Part shown: positions 20,613 to 31,272 of the stretch, in pieces
Layout of the letters: every line of letters begins with the position of its first letter
How positions within the stretch are numbered: the stretch's first letter is position 1
NCBI GenBank assembly: GCA_015654535.1
Contig: JAATGU010000055.1
Location: 31,536-95,535 of the forward strand
Origin: Bacteroidales bacterium
GTDB taxonomy: Bacteria > Bacteroidota > Bacteroidia > Bacteroidales > Bacteroidaceae
Direction of reading: 5' to 3'
DNA: 64,000 bases
Program-made: the position numbers and the translations under genes
The notes under the pieces: model-generated
What the model was told of the DNA's origin: nothing
Seen by the model: the letters and a program-made list of their open reading frames with translations, nothing else
The model's database searches: none

Positions 20613-21749
20613 ATGGCAATAGAAATAAAACAAGTCTCTAATAGAAAGGAGCTTAGAGCTTTTATTCGATTTAACTACGAACTATACAAAGATAATGCTT
20701 ATTCTGTTCCAGATCTTTATGATGATATGCTTAATACATTTAATAAAGAAAAGAACGCAGCTTTTGAGTTTTGTGAAGCAGAATATTTTTTAGCATATAA
20801 AGATAATAAATTAGTGGGACGGGTAGCTGCGATTATCAATAAGAAGGCAAACGAAACCTGGAATAAAAAGGATGTCCGCTTTGGATGGATTGATTTTATT
20901 GATGATATAGAGGTCTCTGAAGCACTGCTTAAAGCAGTGGAGCAATATGGAAAAACTCATGGAATGGAGAATATTCAAGGACCTTTGGGATTTACGGATT
21001 TTGATGCGGAAGGGATGTTGATTGAAGGATTTGACCAACTCAGTACCATGGCTACAATCTATAACTATCCATACTATTCAGAGCATATTGAGAAATTAGG
21101 ATATGTAAAAGATGCTGATTGGGTGGAATATCAAATATATATTCCTAAAGATGGGGTACATGATAAACATCAACGCATTGCGGATTTAGTTCAAAAAAAA
21201 TATAATATTAGAATTAAGAAATATACCTCTGGCAAAAAGTTGGCTAAAGATTATGGTCAAGCTATTTTTGAATTAATGAATGAGGCATATAGTCCTTTAT
21301 ATGGTTATTCTGCGCTTTCTCAAACTCAGATTCAGCAGTATGTGAAAATGTATCTTCCAATCCTTGATTTAAAAATGGTTCCTCTTATTATCGATCAAGA
21401 TGATAAGCTGGTTGGAGTGGGTATTACTATGCCTTCTTTATCTATCGCATTGCAAAAAGCGAAGGGAAGACTGCTTCCATTTGGCTGGTTTCATTTAGCA
21501 AGAGCATTGTTTTTTGGGAAAAGCAGGATTGTTGACCTTCTTTTGGTAGCAGTCAAACCAGAATATCAAAACAAAGGGGTTAATGCATTATTATTTTCAG
21601 ATTTAATTCCTGTTTACCAAAAAGAAGGTTGTATATTTGCCGAAAGCAACCCTGAGTTAGAGATGAACGGAAAAGTTCAGGCTCAATGGGAATACTTTGA
21701 AACAATTCAACATAAACGCCGGCGTGCATTTGTGAAGAAAATAAATTAG
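20613..21749 (+). CDS. GNAT-like N-acetyltransferase superfamily protein
   Basis: A 378-residue cytosolic protein. The C-terminal half has a GNAT acetyl-CoA motif in [20 protein letters not shown] (about 320-340) and the upstream strand VGVGITMPS; the N-terminal part has [19 protein letters not shown], also GNAT-like, so the protein may be a double GNAT fold. This family is conserved in Bacteroidetes and has no assigned substrate. It lies 27 bases before parE and may share its transcript. The start was chosen because the upstream alternative overlaps the -7 box. Confidence 0.75.
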   Translation: MAIEIKQVSNRKELRAFIRFNYELYKDNAYSVPDLYDDMLNTFNKEKNAAFEFCEAEYFLAYKDNKLVGRVAAIINKKANETWNKKDVRFGWIDFIDDIEVSEALLKAVEQYGKTHGMENIQGPLGFTDFDAEGMLIEGFDQLSTMATIYNYPYYSEHIEKLGYVKDADWVEYQIYIPKDGVHDKHQRIADLVQKKYNIRIKKYTSGKKLAKDYGQAIFELMNEAYSPLYGYSALSQTQIQQYVKMYLPILDLKMVPLIIDQDDKLVGVGITMPSLSIALQKAKGRLLPFGWFHLARALFFGKSRIVDLLLVAVKPEYQNKGVNALLFSDLIPVYQKEGCIFAESNPELEMNGKVQAQWEYFETIQHKRRRAFVKKIN

Positions 21750-21775
21750 TTAGCCATTTAGGTAGATTAAGAATT

Positions 21776-23638
21776 ATGGAAGAAAAAGTTGAAGGAATGC
21801 TCCAAGTAGGAGAATATACAGAGGAAAATATTCGAACGCTCGACTGGAAAGAGCATATTCGTAGACGTCCCGGTATGTATATTGGGAAGTTAGGTGATGG
21901 TTCACATTCGGACGATGGTATCTATGTACTTCTAAAAGAAGCAATGGACAATTCTATTGATGAATACATGATGGGATTTGGAAAGACAATTGAGGTTACA
22001 GTTGCTGATGGAAAGGTACTTGTGCGTGATCATGGGCGGGGTGTTCCCTTAGGAAAAGTAGTGGATATCTCTTCAAAAATGAATACCGGAGGCAAGTATG
22101 ATTCCAAAGCATTTAAAAAATCTGTGGGGCTTAATGGCGTTGGTATTAAAGCTGTAAATGCTCTCTCTAGCTTTTTTCGCATATCTAGCTTTAGAGAAGG
22201 AGAGGTGAAAACGGTTGAGTTTGAAAGAGGATATATTATTAAAGATTCTCCAATAACGAAGACAGAAGAGGATAATGGTACATTAATCGAATTTATTCCA
22301 GATGATACGATCTTTAAAGGCTACTTTTACCAAAAGGAGTATATTGAACCTTTGTTAAAGAATTATGTATTTCTTAATTCTGGGCTAATTATTATCTTTA
22401 ACGGAAAAAAATTTCACTCTCGTAATGGATTGGTGGACTTGTTGAATGAGAATATGACTACCGAATCGCTCTATCCTATCATCCATTTGAAAGGAGATGA
22501 TATTGAGATGGTTCTTACACATAGTAATCAATATGGAGAGGAGTATTATTCTTTCGTTAATGGACAACATACTACTCAAGGAGGGACGCATCTTACCGCT
22601 TTCCGTGAAGCGGTTACGAAAACAATAAAAGAGTATTATGCTAAAAACTTTGATTACGCCGATATTCGTAGCGGTATGATTGGAGCAATTAGCATAAAGG
22701 TTGAAGAACCTGTTTTCGAATCTCAAACGAAAACAAAATTGGGTTCTAAGGATATTGGTCCGGATGGGCCGTCTGTTGGTAAATTTATTGGAGATTTTGT
22801 AAAACGTGAATTGGATAACTTTTTGCATATCAACCGTGATATTTCAGAAACTTTACTCCAAAAAATACAAGATTCAGAAAAAGAAAGAAAGGCGATTGCA
22901 GGAGTAACGAAGTTAGCCAGAGAACGTGCTAAAAAAGCAAATTTGCACAATAAGAAATTACGTGATTGCCGCGTTCACTTAAATGATCCGAAGGGAAAGG
23001 GACTCGAAGAATCCAGTATTTTTATAACTGAGGGGGATTCTGCAAGCGGATCTATCACCAAAAGTCGTGATGTAAACACACAAGCAGTGTTCAGTCTTCG
23101 GGGAAAACCGCTCAATTCTTATGGATTAACGAAGAAAGTTGTTTATGAGAATGAAGAATTTAATTTGCTTCAGTCGGCATTAAATATTGAAGATGGCATT
23201 GAAGCATTACGTTATAATAAGGTTATTGTGGCTACTGATGCAGATGTTGATGGAATGCATATTCGTTTGCTTTTAATCACTTTTTTCTTGCAATTTTTCC
23301 CTGATCTGATTAAAAAAGGGCATGTGTATATTTTACAAACGCCTCTTTTCCGTGTCCGTAATAAGAAGGAAACAATTTATTGTTATTCGGATGATGAACG
23401 AATAAAGGCGATCGATAAGCTTGCTCCTAACCCCGAAATTACTCGATTTAAGGGATTAGGAGAAATATCACCAGATGAATTTAAGTATTTTATAGGTAGA
23501 GATATGCGCCTGGAACAGGTGTCTCTTCGGAAAAATGATTTGGTGAAAGAACTTTTAGAGTTTTACATGGGAAAGAATACCATGGAACGCCAAAACTTTA
23601 TAATAGATAATTTGGTTATTGAAGAAGATGTAGCATAA
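21776..23638 (+). CDS. parE: DNA topoisomerase IV subunit B
   Basis: A 620-residue ATPase subunit of a type IIA topoisomerase that decatenates daughter chromosomes with ParC. It has a GHKL ATPase domain with [20 protein letters not shown] and [13 protein letters not shown], the transducer lysine region [10 protein letters not shown], and a TOPRIM domain with EGDSASG and [10 protein letters not shown]. The C terminus ends soon after [16 protein letters not shown]. Its length and the absence of the large GyrB insert favour ParE over GyrB. The gene order parE-coaD-S41 protease is one I know from Bacteroides. The parC gene is not in the window. Confidence 0.88.
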   Translation: MEEKVEGMLQVGEYTEENIRTLDWKEHIRRRPGMYIGKLGDGSHSDDGIYVLLKEAMDNSIDEYMMGFGKTIEVTVADGKVLVRDHGRGVPLGKVVDISSKMNTGGKYDSKAFKKSVGLNGVGIKAVNALSSFFRISSFREGEVKTVEFERGYIIKDSPITKTEEDNGTLIEFIPDDTIFKGYFYQKEYIEPLLKNYVFLNSGLIIIFNGKKFHSRNGLVDLLNENMTTESLYPIIHLKGDDIEMVLTHSNQYGEEYYSFVNGQHTTQGGTHLTAFREAVTKTIKEYYAKNFDYADIRSGMIGAISIKVEEPVFESQTKTKLGSKDIGPDGPSVGKFIGDFVKRELDNFLHINRDISETLLQKIQDSEKERKAIAGVTKLARERAKKANLHNKKLRDCRVHLNDPKGKGLEESSIFITEGDSASGSITKSRDVNTQAVFSLRGKPLNSYGLTKKVVYENEEFNLLQSALNIEDGIEALRYNKVIVATDADVDGMHIRLLLITFFLQFFPDLIKKGHVYILQTPLFRVRNKKETIYCYSDDERIKAIDKLAPNPEITRFKGLGEISPDEFKYFIGRDMRLEQVSLRKNDLVKELLEFYMGKNTMERQNFIIDNLVIEEDVA

Positions 23639-23644
23639 ACATAT

Positions 23645-24097
23645 ATGAGACGAGCAATATTCCCAGGAACTTTTGATCCTTTTACCGTCGGTCATTACTC
23701 GGTGGTAAAACGTGCTTTAACTTTTATGGACGAGATTGTGATAGGTATTGGTATTAATGAAAATAAAAAGACCTATTTTCCAATAGAAAAACGAGTAGAA
23801 ATGATTTGTCAATTATATAAAGATAATCCTCAAATAAAGGTGGCATCTTATAATTGCCTAACGCTTGACTTTGCTCAGTCTGTTGATGCAAAATTTATTG
23901 TCCGCGGCATTCGCACGGTAAATGATTTTGAATATGAAGAAACAATTGCTGATATTAATAGGCAATTGGCAGGCATTGAAACTATTTTGCTTTTTACAGA
24001 GCCGCAGTTAACTTGTGTTAGCTCTACCATTGTAAGAGAACTTTTGCAATATAATAAGGACGTTAGCTGTTTTGTTCCTCATGGAATGGGCATCTGA
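23645..24097 (+). CDS. coaD: Phosphopantetheine adenylyltransferase
   Basis: A 150-residue nucleotidyltransferase that makes dephospho-CoA from 4'-phosphopantetheine and ATP. It has the TxGH nucleotide motif in [10 protein letters not shown] (8-17), the [14 protein letters not shown]-type segment ([15 protein letters not shown]) and the C-terminal [11 protein letters not shown]. Its length is near the usual 155-165. It starts six bases after the parE stop, so it is surely co-transcribed with it. Confidence 0.95.
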   Translation: MRRAIFPGTFDPFTVGHYSVVKRALTFMDEIVIGIGINENKKTYFPIEKRVEMICQLYKDNPQIKVASYNCLTLDFAQSVDAKFIVRGIRTVNDFEYEETIADINRQLAGIETILLFTEPQLTCVSSTIVRELLQYNKDVSCFVPHGMGI

Positions 24098-24114
24098 GAA
24101 TAAATGATTATTGA

Positions 24115-25689
24115 ATGAAAAACTTATATCTTTCTTTTGTCTGTTTGTTTGCTGTTACTATGCAGGCACAAAATTACGGAACTGTTGCTTCTCGTAAACT
24201 GCATATGGCAGAATTTGCAATTAATAACCTTTATGTTGATAAAGTCAATGAAGATAAGTTAGTTGAAGAAGCAATTATTAAAATGCTGGCTACCCTTGAC
24301 CCTCATTCTACTTATGCTAATCCTGATGAAGTAAAAAAACTCAATGAATCTTTGCAGGGTAACTTTGAAGGTATCGGTGTTCAATTTAATATGGTTGAGG
24401 ATACTTTACTTGTAATTCAGCCTGTTTCTGGTGGACCTTCTGCAAAGATGGGTATCTTGGCAGGAGATCGTATTGTAATGGTTAATGATACTGCCATTGC
24501 TGGCGTAAAGATGAATACTGATGAGATTATGCGACGTCTTAAAGGACCAAAAGGTTCTATTGTGAATTTAAAAATACTAAGAAGAGGTGTCGATGAATTG
24601 CTTAAGTTTACTGTTCAGCGTGATCGTATTCCTATCTTTAGTTTAGATGCTTCTTATATGCTTCAAGATAAAATTGGTTATATTCGAGTGAATCGATTCG
24701 GGGCTACTACTCCGGATGAATTTGCTAAAGCACTGAAAGATTTGAAAGCTGAAGGAATGACGGATTTAGTTCTTGATTTGCAGGATAATGGCGGAGGCTA
24801 TCTTAATGCAGCCATTGATTTGGCAAATGAGTTTTTGGGAGAGCAAGAACTAATAGTATATACTGAAGGTCTACGTACTCCTCGCAGTGAATTCTTTGCT
24901 AAGGGAAACGGTTCATTTCCAAAAGGAAGATTGATCGTCTTAGTCAATGAGTTTTCTGCCTCTGCAAGTGAAATTTTATCCGGAGCCATTCAAGATTGGG
25001 ACAGAGGTATCATCGTGGGACGTCGTTCATTTGGAAAAGGATTAGTGCAGCGCCCTATTGATTTACCAGATGGATCAATGATTCGTTTAACTGTTTCTCG
25101 TTATTACACTCCTGCTGGGAGATGTATTCAGAAACCGTATGAGAATATAGAAAAATACAATATGGATTTGATTAATCGTTATAATAAAGGCGAAATGATG
25201 AATTCAGATAGTATCCATTTTCCTGATTCATTAAAATACAAAACGAAGAAATTGAATAGGATTGTTTATGGAGGCGGAGGGATTATGCCCGATTATTTTG
25301 TACCGATTGATACGACCCTTTTTACAAATTATCACAGAAGTCTTGTGGCTAAAGGGATTATAATGAATGCAACCATGAAGTACATTGATAGTCACCGTCA
25401 AGAATTGAGGAATAAATATAAAAAGTTTCGTGATTTTTATGATAAATTTGAGATAAATGATTCCTTCATGAATGAAGTAGTTGCTATGGGTACTGAAGCA
25501 AAAGTGGAAGTGAATAAAGAACAACTAAAAATATCTGAACCAATGATCAAGATTCAGCTAAAAGCTCTTATAGCTCGTGATTTGTGGGATATGAATGAAT
25601 ATTTTCATGTGATGAATGCTACAAATGAGAGCGTACTGAAAGCCGTTCAAATATTGCAATCGGGAGACTACGAGAAAAAACTTAAATAA
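24115..25689 (+). CDS. S41 family C-terminal processing peptidase with PDZ domain
   Basis: A 524-residue exported serine protease. It has a signal peptide (about 1-18, MQAQ end), a PDZ domain (about 80-165, IQPVSGGPSAKMGILAGDRI), and the S41 core with DLQDNGGGYL, NEFSASASEIL (278-288, catalytic Ser in this stretch) and the lysine in RRSFGKGLVQ. Such proteases trim or degrade envelope proteins. It follows coaD by 17 bases. A second S41 protease at 46594-48255 has the same design, so the strain carries at least two. Confidence 0.9.
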   Translation: MKNLYLSFVCLFAVTMQAQNYGTVASRKLHMAEFAINNLYVDKVNEDKLVEEAIIKMLATLDPHSTYANPDEVKKLNESLQGNFEGIGVQFNMVEDTLLVIQPVSGGPSAKMGILAGDRIVMVNDTAIAGVKMNTDEIMRRLKGPKGSIVNLKILRRGVDELLKFTVQRDRIPIFSLDASYMLQDKIGYIRVNRFGATTPDEFAKALKDLKAEGMTDLVLDLQDNGGGYLNAAIDLANEFLGEQELIVYTEGLRTPRSEFFAKGNGSFPKGRLIVLVNEFSASASEILSGAIQDWDRGIIVGRRSFGKGLVQRPIDLPDGSMIRLTVSRYYTPAGRCIQKPYENIEKYNMDLINRYNKGEMMNSDSIHFPDSLKYKTKKLNRIVYGGGGIMPDYFVPIDTTLFTNYHRSLVAKGIIMNATMKYIDSHRQELRNKYKKFRDFYDKFEINDSFMNEVVAMGTEAKVEVNKEQLKISEPMIKIQLKALIARDLWDMNEYFHVMNATNESVLKAVQILQSGDYEKKLK

Positions 25690-25706
25690 CTAAATACTGT
25701 AATCTC

Positions 25707-28604
25707 ATGAATACAACAAATAACAATTATAATCACGTTGGACTTAATGATAAACAAGTCATTGAAAGCCGCGAAAAAAATGGGGTTAACTTGTTAACAC
25801 CTCCTAAACCAGTTTCTCTTTGGAAACTTTATTGGGAGAAGTTTGATGATCCTGTTATACGTGTGTTGCTTGTTGCTGCTATATTTTCATTGTTAATATC
25901 TGTAATTGAGAATGAATATGCAGAGACAATAGGTATATTTTTTGCCATTTTTTTAGCAACAGGAATTGGCTTCTACTTTGAATATGACGCAAGTAAGAAA
26001 TTTAAGTTGCTGAATGCTGTCAATGAGGAGACTGCTGTTAAAGTTCTTAGAAACGGTAAAATACAAGAGGTTCCGCGTAAAGATGTGGTGGTTGGCGATA
26101 TTGTTTTATTGGAAACGGGCGAAGAGGTCCCTGCAGATGGTGAGTTACTTGAGGCTATTTCAATGCAAATTAATGAATCTAGCCTTACTGGTGAACCGCT
26201 TGTGGAGAAAACAACGGTTGAAGAAGATTTTGATGAAGAAGCTACTTATCCTCCTAATAAGGTGATGCGTGGCACAACGGTGGTTGATGGCCACGGCGTA
26301 ATGAGAGTTTTAGGAGTAGGAGATGCTACTGAAATAGGTAAAGTTGCAAAGTTATCTACTGAACAAAGTTCCGAACCTACTCCGCTTAATATTCAACTCA
26401 CTAAATTGGCGAAGTTTATAGGAATAATAGGTTTTTCGGTAGCGATACTTACTTTTCTCATTTTCTTTATTAAAGATGCCTTGCTCATTAGTTCTATTGA
26501 ATATGAAGGAATTCTTTACGATAATCTAATTGGTGCTAAAATTATTTCTATTGCTGCTATTTTAGGATTAATGATTGCTACGATTAAAATGTGGATGCCA
26601 CATAAATATTCTTTAGCAATTAATAAATGTGCTGCATGGATTTGGTCTTTGATAGGGATTATTTTCTTTGTGTTGGTGAGTGTGTTGGCTTTTATGGCTT
26701 ATGGTATAGATAAAAATGAGTTAAATAACTGGCAGGCGTATGTTGCCATTTTCCAAGTTGTGCTGAAATATTTTATGATGGCGGTTACCCTAATTGTAGT
26801 GGCTGTACCAGAAGGTTTACCGATGAGCGTGACTCTTAGTTTGGCTTTAAATATGCGTCGGATGCTTTCCACAAATAACTTAGTTCGTAAAATGCATGCT
26901 TGTGAAACGATGGGAGCGGTTACTGTAATTTGTACCGATAAAACGGGCACACTTACTCAGAATCTAATGCAAGTACATGAAACTAATTTTTACGGATTAA
27001 ATAAGGGAGCAGAGCTGATAGATGATGAAATAAGTAGATTGATACAAGAAGGTATTAGTGCAAATTCTACAGCCTTTCTGGGTGAGGCAGCTGAAGGACA
27101 AAAACCAAAAGGCGTTGGGAATCCTACAGAGGTTGCATTGCTTTTATGGTTGAATGCACAAAATAAAAATTATCTTGAATTAAGGCATGGTGCTCAAGTA
27201 CTTAATCAGCTAACGTTCTCCACTGAACGGAAGTTCATGGCCACTTTGGTGCACTCTGTACTTCTTAATAAAAAGATTCTTTATGTGAAAGGTGCTCCTG
27301 AAATTGTTTTAGGTAAATGTAAACAAGTAATTTTAGGAGAAAAAACGGTTAGTACTGCAGAATATCGCTCCATTGTTGAGGCTCAATTACAGGGATATCA
27401 GAATATGGCAATGCGTACATTAGGATTTGCATATAAAATAGTATCGGCTGATGCACTTGATGATTGTCTGGCTTTGACTGCTGCTGATGATCTTAATTTT
27501 CTGGGTGTTGTAGCTATCTCAGATCCTATTCGTTTAGATGTCCCTGCTGCTGTTGCGAAATGTCAGTCTGCTGGGATTAATGTTAAAATTGTGACTGGAG
27601 ATACTCCGGGAACCGCAAAAGAAATAGCTCGCCAAATTGGGTTATGGACGGAGGCTGATACGGATTGGAACCATATTACAGGAGCAGAGTTTGCTGAGTT
27701 AAGTGATAAAGAATTATTGGAACGAGTATTGGATTTGAAAATAATGTCTCGTGCTCGTCCTACAGATAAGCAAAGGTTGGTGCAATTATTACAACAAAAA
27801 GGTGCTGTTGTTGCTGTGACGGGAGATGGGACTAATGATGCTCCTGCACTGAATTACGCACAAGTGGGACTGTCCATGGGAACAGGAACATCTGTAGCGA
27901 AAGAGGCTAGTGATATTACTCTGCTTGATGATTCATTTAATAGCATCAGTACCGCGGTGATGTGGGGACGTTCTTTGTATAAGAACATTCAACGTTTTAT
28001 ATGTTTTCAACTGACCATTAATTTTGTTGCTTTGCTTATTGTCTTACTTGGGTCTTTAGTAGGAACACAATTGCCTTTGACGGTAACGCAAATGCTTTGG
28101 GTAAATCTTATTATGGATACTTTTGCCGCTTTGGCTTTAGCTTCTATTCCTCCAAGTGAATCTGTTATGTTGGAAAAACCACGTAAGAGCACTGATTTTA
28201 TTATCACCAAAGCAATGCGATATAATATTATAGGAGTTGGAATGGTCTTCTTGGTTTTATTGATGGGAATGATTAGTTACTATATGGGAGATGATGGAAT
28301 GATGACTGTACATAATCTAACGATTTTCTTCACTACTTTCGTGATGTTGCAGTTCTGGAATTTATTTAATGCGAGAGTATTTGGTACGAATGATTCTGTA
28401 TTTAAAGGTTTCTCAAAATCCTATGGATTAGAGATTGTACTACTTCTCATTCTTGTTGGACAAATTTTAATAGTACAGTTTGGTGGTAAAGTTTTCCGTA
28501 CAGAACCTCTTAACTGGCAAAGTTGGTTTCTAATTATCGGCTTAACTTCTATTGTTTTATGGGTAGGTGAGTTTATTCGATTGATAAAACGTTTGAAAAG
28601 ATAA
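25707..28604 (+). CDS. PMCA-type calcium-translocating P-type ATPase
   Basis: A 965-residue P2-type ATPase that should pump Ca2+ out of the cytosol at the cost of ATP. Seen: an actuator loop NESSLTGEP (the usual TGES has Pro in the last place), the membrane motif VAVPEGLPMSV that forms the cation site, the phosphorylated DKTGTLTQ (D411), the KGAPE nucleotide-binding motif and the hinge TGDGTNDAPALNYA. A stretch near residues 270-360 adds extra hydrophobic segments. It is 17 bases after the S41 gene, in the same direction. Confidence 0.92.
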   Translation: MNTTNNNYNHVGLNDKQVIESREKNGVNLLTPPKPVSLWKLYWEKFDDPVIRVLLVAAIFSLLISVIENEYAETIGIFFAIFLATGIGFYFEYDASKKFKLLNAVNEETAVKVLRNGKIQEVPRKDVVVGDIVLLETGEEVPADGELLEAISMQINESSLTGEPLVEKTTVEEDFDEEATYPPNKVMRGTTVVDGHGVMRVLGVGDATEIGKVAKLSTEQSSEPTPLNIQLTKLAKFIGIIGFSVAILTFLIFFIKDALLISSIEYEGILYDNLIGAKIISIAAILGLMIATIKMWMPHKYSLAINKCAAWIWSLIGIIFFVLVSVLAFMAYGIDKNELNNWQAYVAIFQVVLKYFMMAVTLIVVAVPEGLPMSVTLSLALNMRRMLSTNNLVRKMHACETMGAVTVICTDKTGTLTQNLMQVHETNFYGLNKGAELIDDEISRLIQEGISANSTAFLGEAAEGQKPKGVGNPTEVALLLWLNAQNKNYLELRHGAQVLNQLTFSTERKFMATLVHSVLLNKKILYVKGAPEIVLGKCKQVILGEKTVSTAEYRSIVEAQLQGYQNMAMRTLGFAYKIVSADALDDCLALTAADDLNFLGVVAISDPIRLDVPAAVAKCQSAGINVKIVTGDTPGTAKEIARQIGLWTEADTDWNHITGAEFAELSDKELLERVLDLKIMSRARPTDKQRLVQLLQQKGAVVAVTGDGTNDAPALNYAQVGLSMGTGTSVAKEASDITLLDDSFNSISTAVMWGRSLYKNIQRFICFQLTINFVALLIVLLGSLVGTQLPLTVTQMLWVNLIMDTFAALALASIPPSESVMLEKPRKSTDFIITKAMRYNIIGVGMVFLVLLMGMISYYMGDDGMMTVHNLTIFFTTFVMLQFWNLFNARVFGTNDSVFKGFSKSYGLEIVLLLILVGQILIVQFGGKVFRTEPLNWQSWFLIIGLTSIVLWVGEFIRLIKRLKR

Positions 28605-28611
28605 ACAAAAG

Positions 28612-29226
28612 ATGGATGGTAATACTAAAAATCTGATTATTGATTTTGGGGGTGTACTCGTTAATTTAAATCATTCACGATGTATTGATTCTTTTAAATC
28701 TATCGGAGTTGATAGTATAGAAGATATGTTAAATCCATATTTCCAACAAGGTTTTTTAGGGAAGCTTGAAAAAGGAGAGATCACTTCTGATCAATTTCAT
28801 GATGAATTGAGAAAGAGCGTTGGAAAGGAACTTACTGATAAGCAGATTGATGATGCGTGGAATAGTTTTCTTGTGGAGATTCCTTCTTATAAATTGGATC
28901 TTTTGTTAAAGCTTCGTGAACACTATACTGTTTACTTATTAAGCAATACGAATGAGATCCATTGGGAAATGTCTTGCAAACGTTTTTTTAGCTATAAGGG
29001 CTTTCATGTAAATGATTTCTTTGATGGAATTTATCTTTCTTATCAATTACATCAACTTAAACCATCGAAAGAAATTTTTGAGATGATGTTGCATAAAACA
29101 GGAATTAGTCCTGAAGAAACATTTTTTATAGACGATGCCGAAGCTAATTGCAAGATGGCCGAGTCTTTTGGTATTCATACATATATGCCCCTGCCAGAAG
29201 AAGATTGGGGGCATATTTTTAAATAA
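28612..29226 (+). CDS. HAD-superfamily phosphatase (subfamily IA, YihX-like)
   Basis: A 204-residue hydrolase. Motif I is IIDFGGVLV with nucleophile Asp11, and it has Gly where DxD enzymes have the second Asp, as in the YihX sugar-phosphatase branch. Motif II is YLLSNTNEIHW, motif III KPSKEIF and motif IV FFIDDAEANC. It probably dephosphorylates a small sugar phosphate. It starts eight bases after the ATPase stop and is followed closely by ribF. Confidence 0.88.
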   Translation: MDGNTKNLIIDFGGVLVNLNHSRCIDSFKSIGVDSIEDMLNPYFQQGFLGKLEKGEITSDQFHDELRKSVGKELTDKQIDDAWNSFLVEIPSYKLDLLLKLREHYTVYLLSNTNEIHWEMSCKRFFSYKGFHVNDFFDGIYLSYQLHQLKPSKEIFEMMLHKTGISPEETFFIDDAEANCKMAESFGIHTYMPLPEEDWGHIFK

Positions 29227-29233
29227 TGGAAAG

Positions 29234-30163
29234 ATGAAGATCATTTGCAATCCACAAGATGATGTAATTGAATCCTGTGTTGCAACAATAGGTTTTTTTG
29301 ATGGTGTGCATGCAGGGCACCGCTATCTTATAGATCAAGTTAAGGCAGTTGCAGCAAACGAGGGACTGCATTCAGCCTTGATTACTTTTCCTGTTCACCC
29401 ACGTCAGGTGATTGATGCTGATTATAGTATGGAGTTGCTCTCTACTCTTCAAGAAAGAATTGAGCTTTTGGGTCAAACAGGCGTAGATTATTGTTTTCTA
29501 TTAAACTTCAATACTCAGATAGCAAAACTTACAGCAATTCAGTTTATGTCTGATGTGCTCCAAAAACAATTCCATGTGCAAACTCTGATTATTGGTTATG
29601 ATCATCGTTTCGGGCATAACCGTAGTGAGGGCTTTGAAGATTATTGCCTTTATGGCAAAGAGCTCGGTATGGAAGTCCTTCGTGCGCAAGCATATATGGG
29701 AAGTGATCAAAGCATTAGTTCCTCTGTGATTCGTACTGCTCTTTTATCGGGAGAATTAGAGGCCGCAAATTCTTATCTGGGGTATAATTATTATTTGGAT
29801 GGTGTGGTTGTAAGTGGGCATAGATTGGGACGTACGATAGGTTTCCCTACTGCAAATATGGTTGCTGAGCCTGAAAAGCTTATTCCCGTAGATGGAGTTT
29901 ATGCTGTTCGTGTTATAGTGGAAGGCGAAAATTATATTGGCATGCTTAATATAGGGAAGCGTCCTACGGTAAACAATGGAACAAACCGTACGATCGAAGT
30001 GAATATATTTCATTTTTCAGCCGATATTTATGGCAAAATAATTCGAGTGATTTTTATTCAACGAATCCGATCAGAATCAAAATTCGATGGAATTGAAAAA
30101 TTGATTGCTCAGCTTCACAAAGATCAGATAAGAGTTGAAGAAATATTTAAAAATCAGGTCTAA
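29234..30163 (+). CDS. ribF: Bifunctional riboflavin kinase / FAD synthetase
   Basis: A 309-residue enzyme that makes FMN and then FAD from riboflavin and ATP. The N-terminal adenylyltransferase part has GFFDGVHAGHR and IIGYDHRFGHNRSEG; the C-terminal flavokinase part has GHRLGRTIGFPTANM and LNIGKRPTVNNGTNRTIEVN. The ATG at 29234 was chosen because it starts the conserved domain eight bases after the HAD gene; an earlier in-frame ATG would overlap that gene by about 90 bases. It appears to be last in the parE-to-ribF run. Confidence 0.94.
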   Translation: MKIICNPQDDVIESCVATIGFFDGVHAGHRYLIDQVKAVAANEGLHSALITFPVHPRQVIDADYSMELLSTLQERIELLGQTGVDYCFLLNFNTQIAKLTAIQFMSDVLQKQFHVQTLIIGYDHRFGHNRSEGFEDYCLYGKELGMEVLRAQAYMGSDQSISSSVIRTALLSGELEAANSYLGYNYYLDGVVVSGHRLGRTIGFPTANMVAEPEKLIPVDGVYAVRVIVEGENYIGMLNIGKRPTVNNGTNRTIEVNIFHFSADIYGKIIRVIFIQRIRSESKFDGIEKLIAQLHKDQIRVEEIFKNQV

Positions 30164-30422
30164 TCCAATTGGTTACATCTACATTAATGATTTTAATAAG
30201 CGTGAAATGATAGATAGGAGCACATTTTTTGTTGCTTTACTTTTATTTATTAATACTAATGTAACTTATTTCAAGGGAGATTTGTTTTAATTTTAATTTA
30301 AAAAGATTAAATATATTGTTTAGTAGCAAAAGATTGTTATATTTGTATTCATTTAGAAGTAAAAAAAAAATAATTTTTTCTGAGGTTATCAGAGAAAATG
30401 ATATAATGGTTCGGGGAATAAT

Positions 30423-30848
30423 ATGAATACAATAACAAAAGATGTTTTTCTTATAGATAAAGTAAAGCACAAAGAAAAGGCCGAATGGATAAGACGTATT
30501 ATTAGATCGCAGATAGGCGTTTTTAAAATATCTGTTGATACTTCCACTATGCTGATGACGGTTGAATATGATCCGGATGCTATTTCTCCATCAACGATGC
30601 AAACTTTAATTCGTTCAGTAGGATGTGATTTGATAATAGATAAAGTGGAGATTCATCAGATCTTACAACAAAAGCGCAAATTTCGGCGGAATATTTATTT
30701 CTTTGCCGTAGCTACTGTAGTTTTCTTGCTCTCTTTCATTTCTGGAAATATTTACATAGAAATTGCCGGAGGCCTTATTTTTGTCTTATTTTTGTCTTTA
30801 ATGGTGAAAAAGCAAAGGAAGCTTTTTACATATCTTCCTTTGCTTTAA
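30423..30848 (+). CDS. Cysteine-less heavy-metal-associated-like domain joined to two membrane helices
   Basis: A 141-residue protein I cannot name. Residues 5-70 resemble the HMA fold of copper ATPases (GVFKISVDTSTMLMTVEYDP, then DAISPSTMQTLIRSVGCDL), but the metal-binding CxxC is absent. A basic linker (QQKRKFRRN) leads to two membrane segments (about 92-108 and 111-127). The layout looks like the front end of a P1B ATPase cut off before the catalytic domains. A -7 box TATATTTG is at 30338-30345. The gene is convergent with sufE and overlaps its end by 23 bases. Confidence 0.7.
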   Translation: MNTITKDVFLIDKVKHKEKAEWIRRIIRSQIGVFKISVDTSTMLMTVEYDPDAISPSTMQTLIRSVGCDLIIDKVEIHQILQQKRKFRRNIYFFAVATVVFLLSFISGNIYIEIAGGLIFVLFLSLMVKKQRKLFTYLPLL

Positions 30849-31251
30849 AAGCTAAAGCATACATTCTCATTTGTTTGACCATAGACAATAATCCATTGCT
30901 TCTTGTTGGGGAGAGATGCTCTTTTAGTCCTATTTTGTCTATAAAATAAAGATCGCTTTCCAGAATTTCATTGGGTGTGTGGCCGGATACAATTTTAATT
31001 AGCAAAGCAATAATCCCTTTTACGATCAGTGCATCACTTTCTGCCCGAAAGAATAACTTTCCATCTACTTCATTTGCTTGAAGCCAAACTCGACTTTGGC
31101 AACCTTCAATAAGATTTTGTTCTGTTTTATATTGTTCATCAAGAGGTTGTTGTTCGTTGCCTATATCTATTAGTAATTGATATTTATCCATCCAATCATC
31201 AAAGTCACTAAATTCTTCGATTACCTGATCTTGCAATTCGTTGATAGTCAT
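30826..31251 (-). CDS. sufE: SufE-type cysteine desulfurase sulfur acceptor
   Basis: A 141-residue protein with the SufE core. Cys51 in IEGCQSRVWLQA accepts persulfide sulfur from SufS for iron-sulfur cluster building, and GIIALLIKIVSGHTPNEIL follows as in the family. The length is typical. The suf operon itself is not in this window. It lies 21 bases upstream of the convergent-side M28 peptidase start and could share a transcript with it (M28 first). Confidence 0.93.
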   Translation of the reverse strand: MTINELQDQVIEEFSDFDDWMDKYQLLIDIGNEQQPLDEQYKTEQNLIEGCQSRVWLQANEVDGKLFFRAESDALIVKGIIALLIKIVSGHTPNEILESDLYFIDKIGLKEHLSPTRSNGLLSMVKQMRMYALAFKAKEDM

Positions 31252-31272
31252 ATTAATTCTATTTTCCTTAAA

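Noticed and set aside
29135-29233. Upstream start for ribF
   Set aside because: It would overlap the HAD gene by about 90 bases and adds residues without family similarity.
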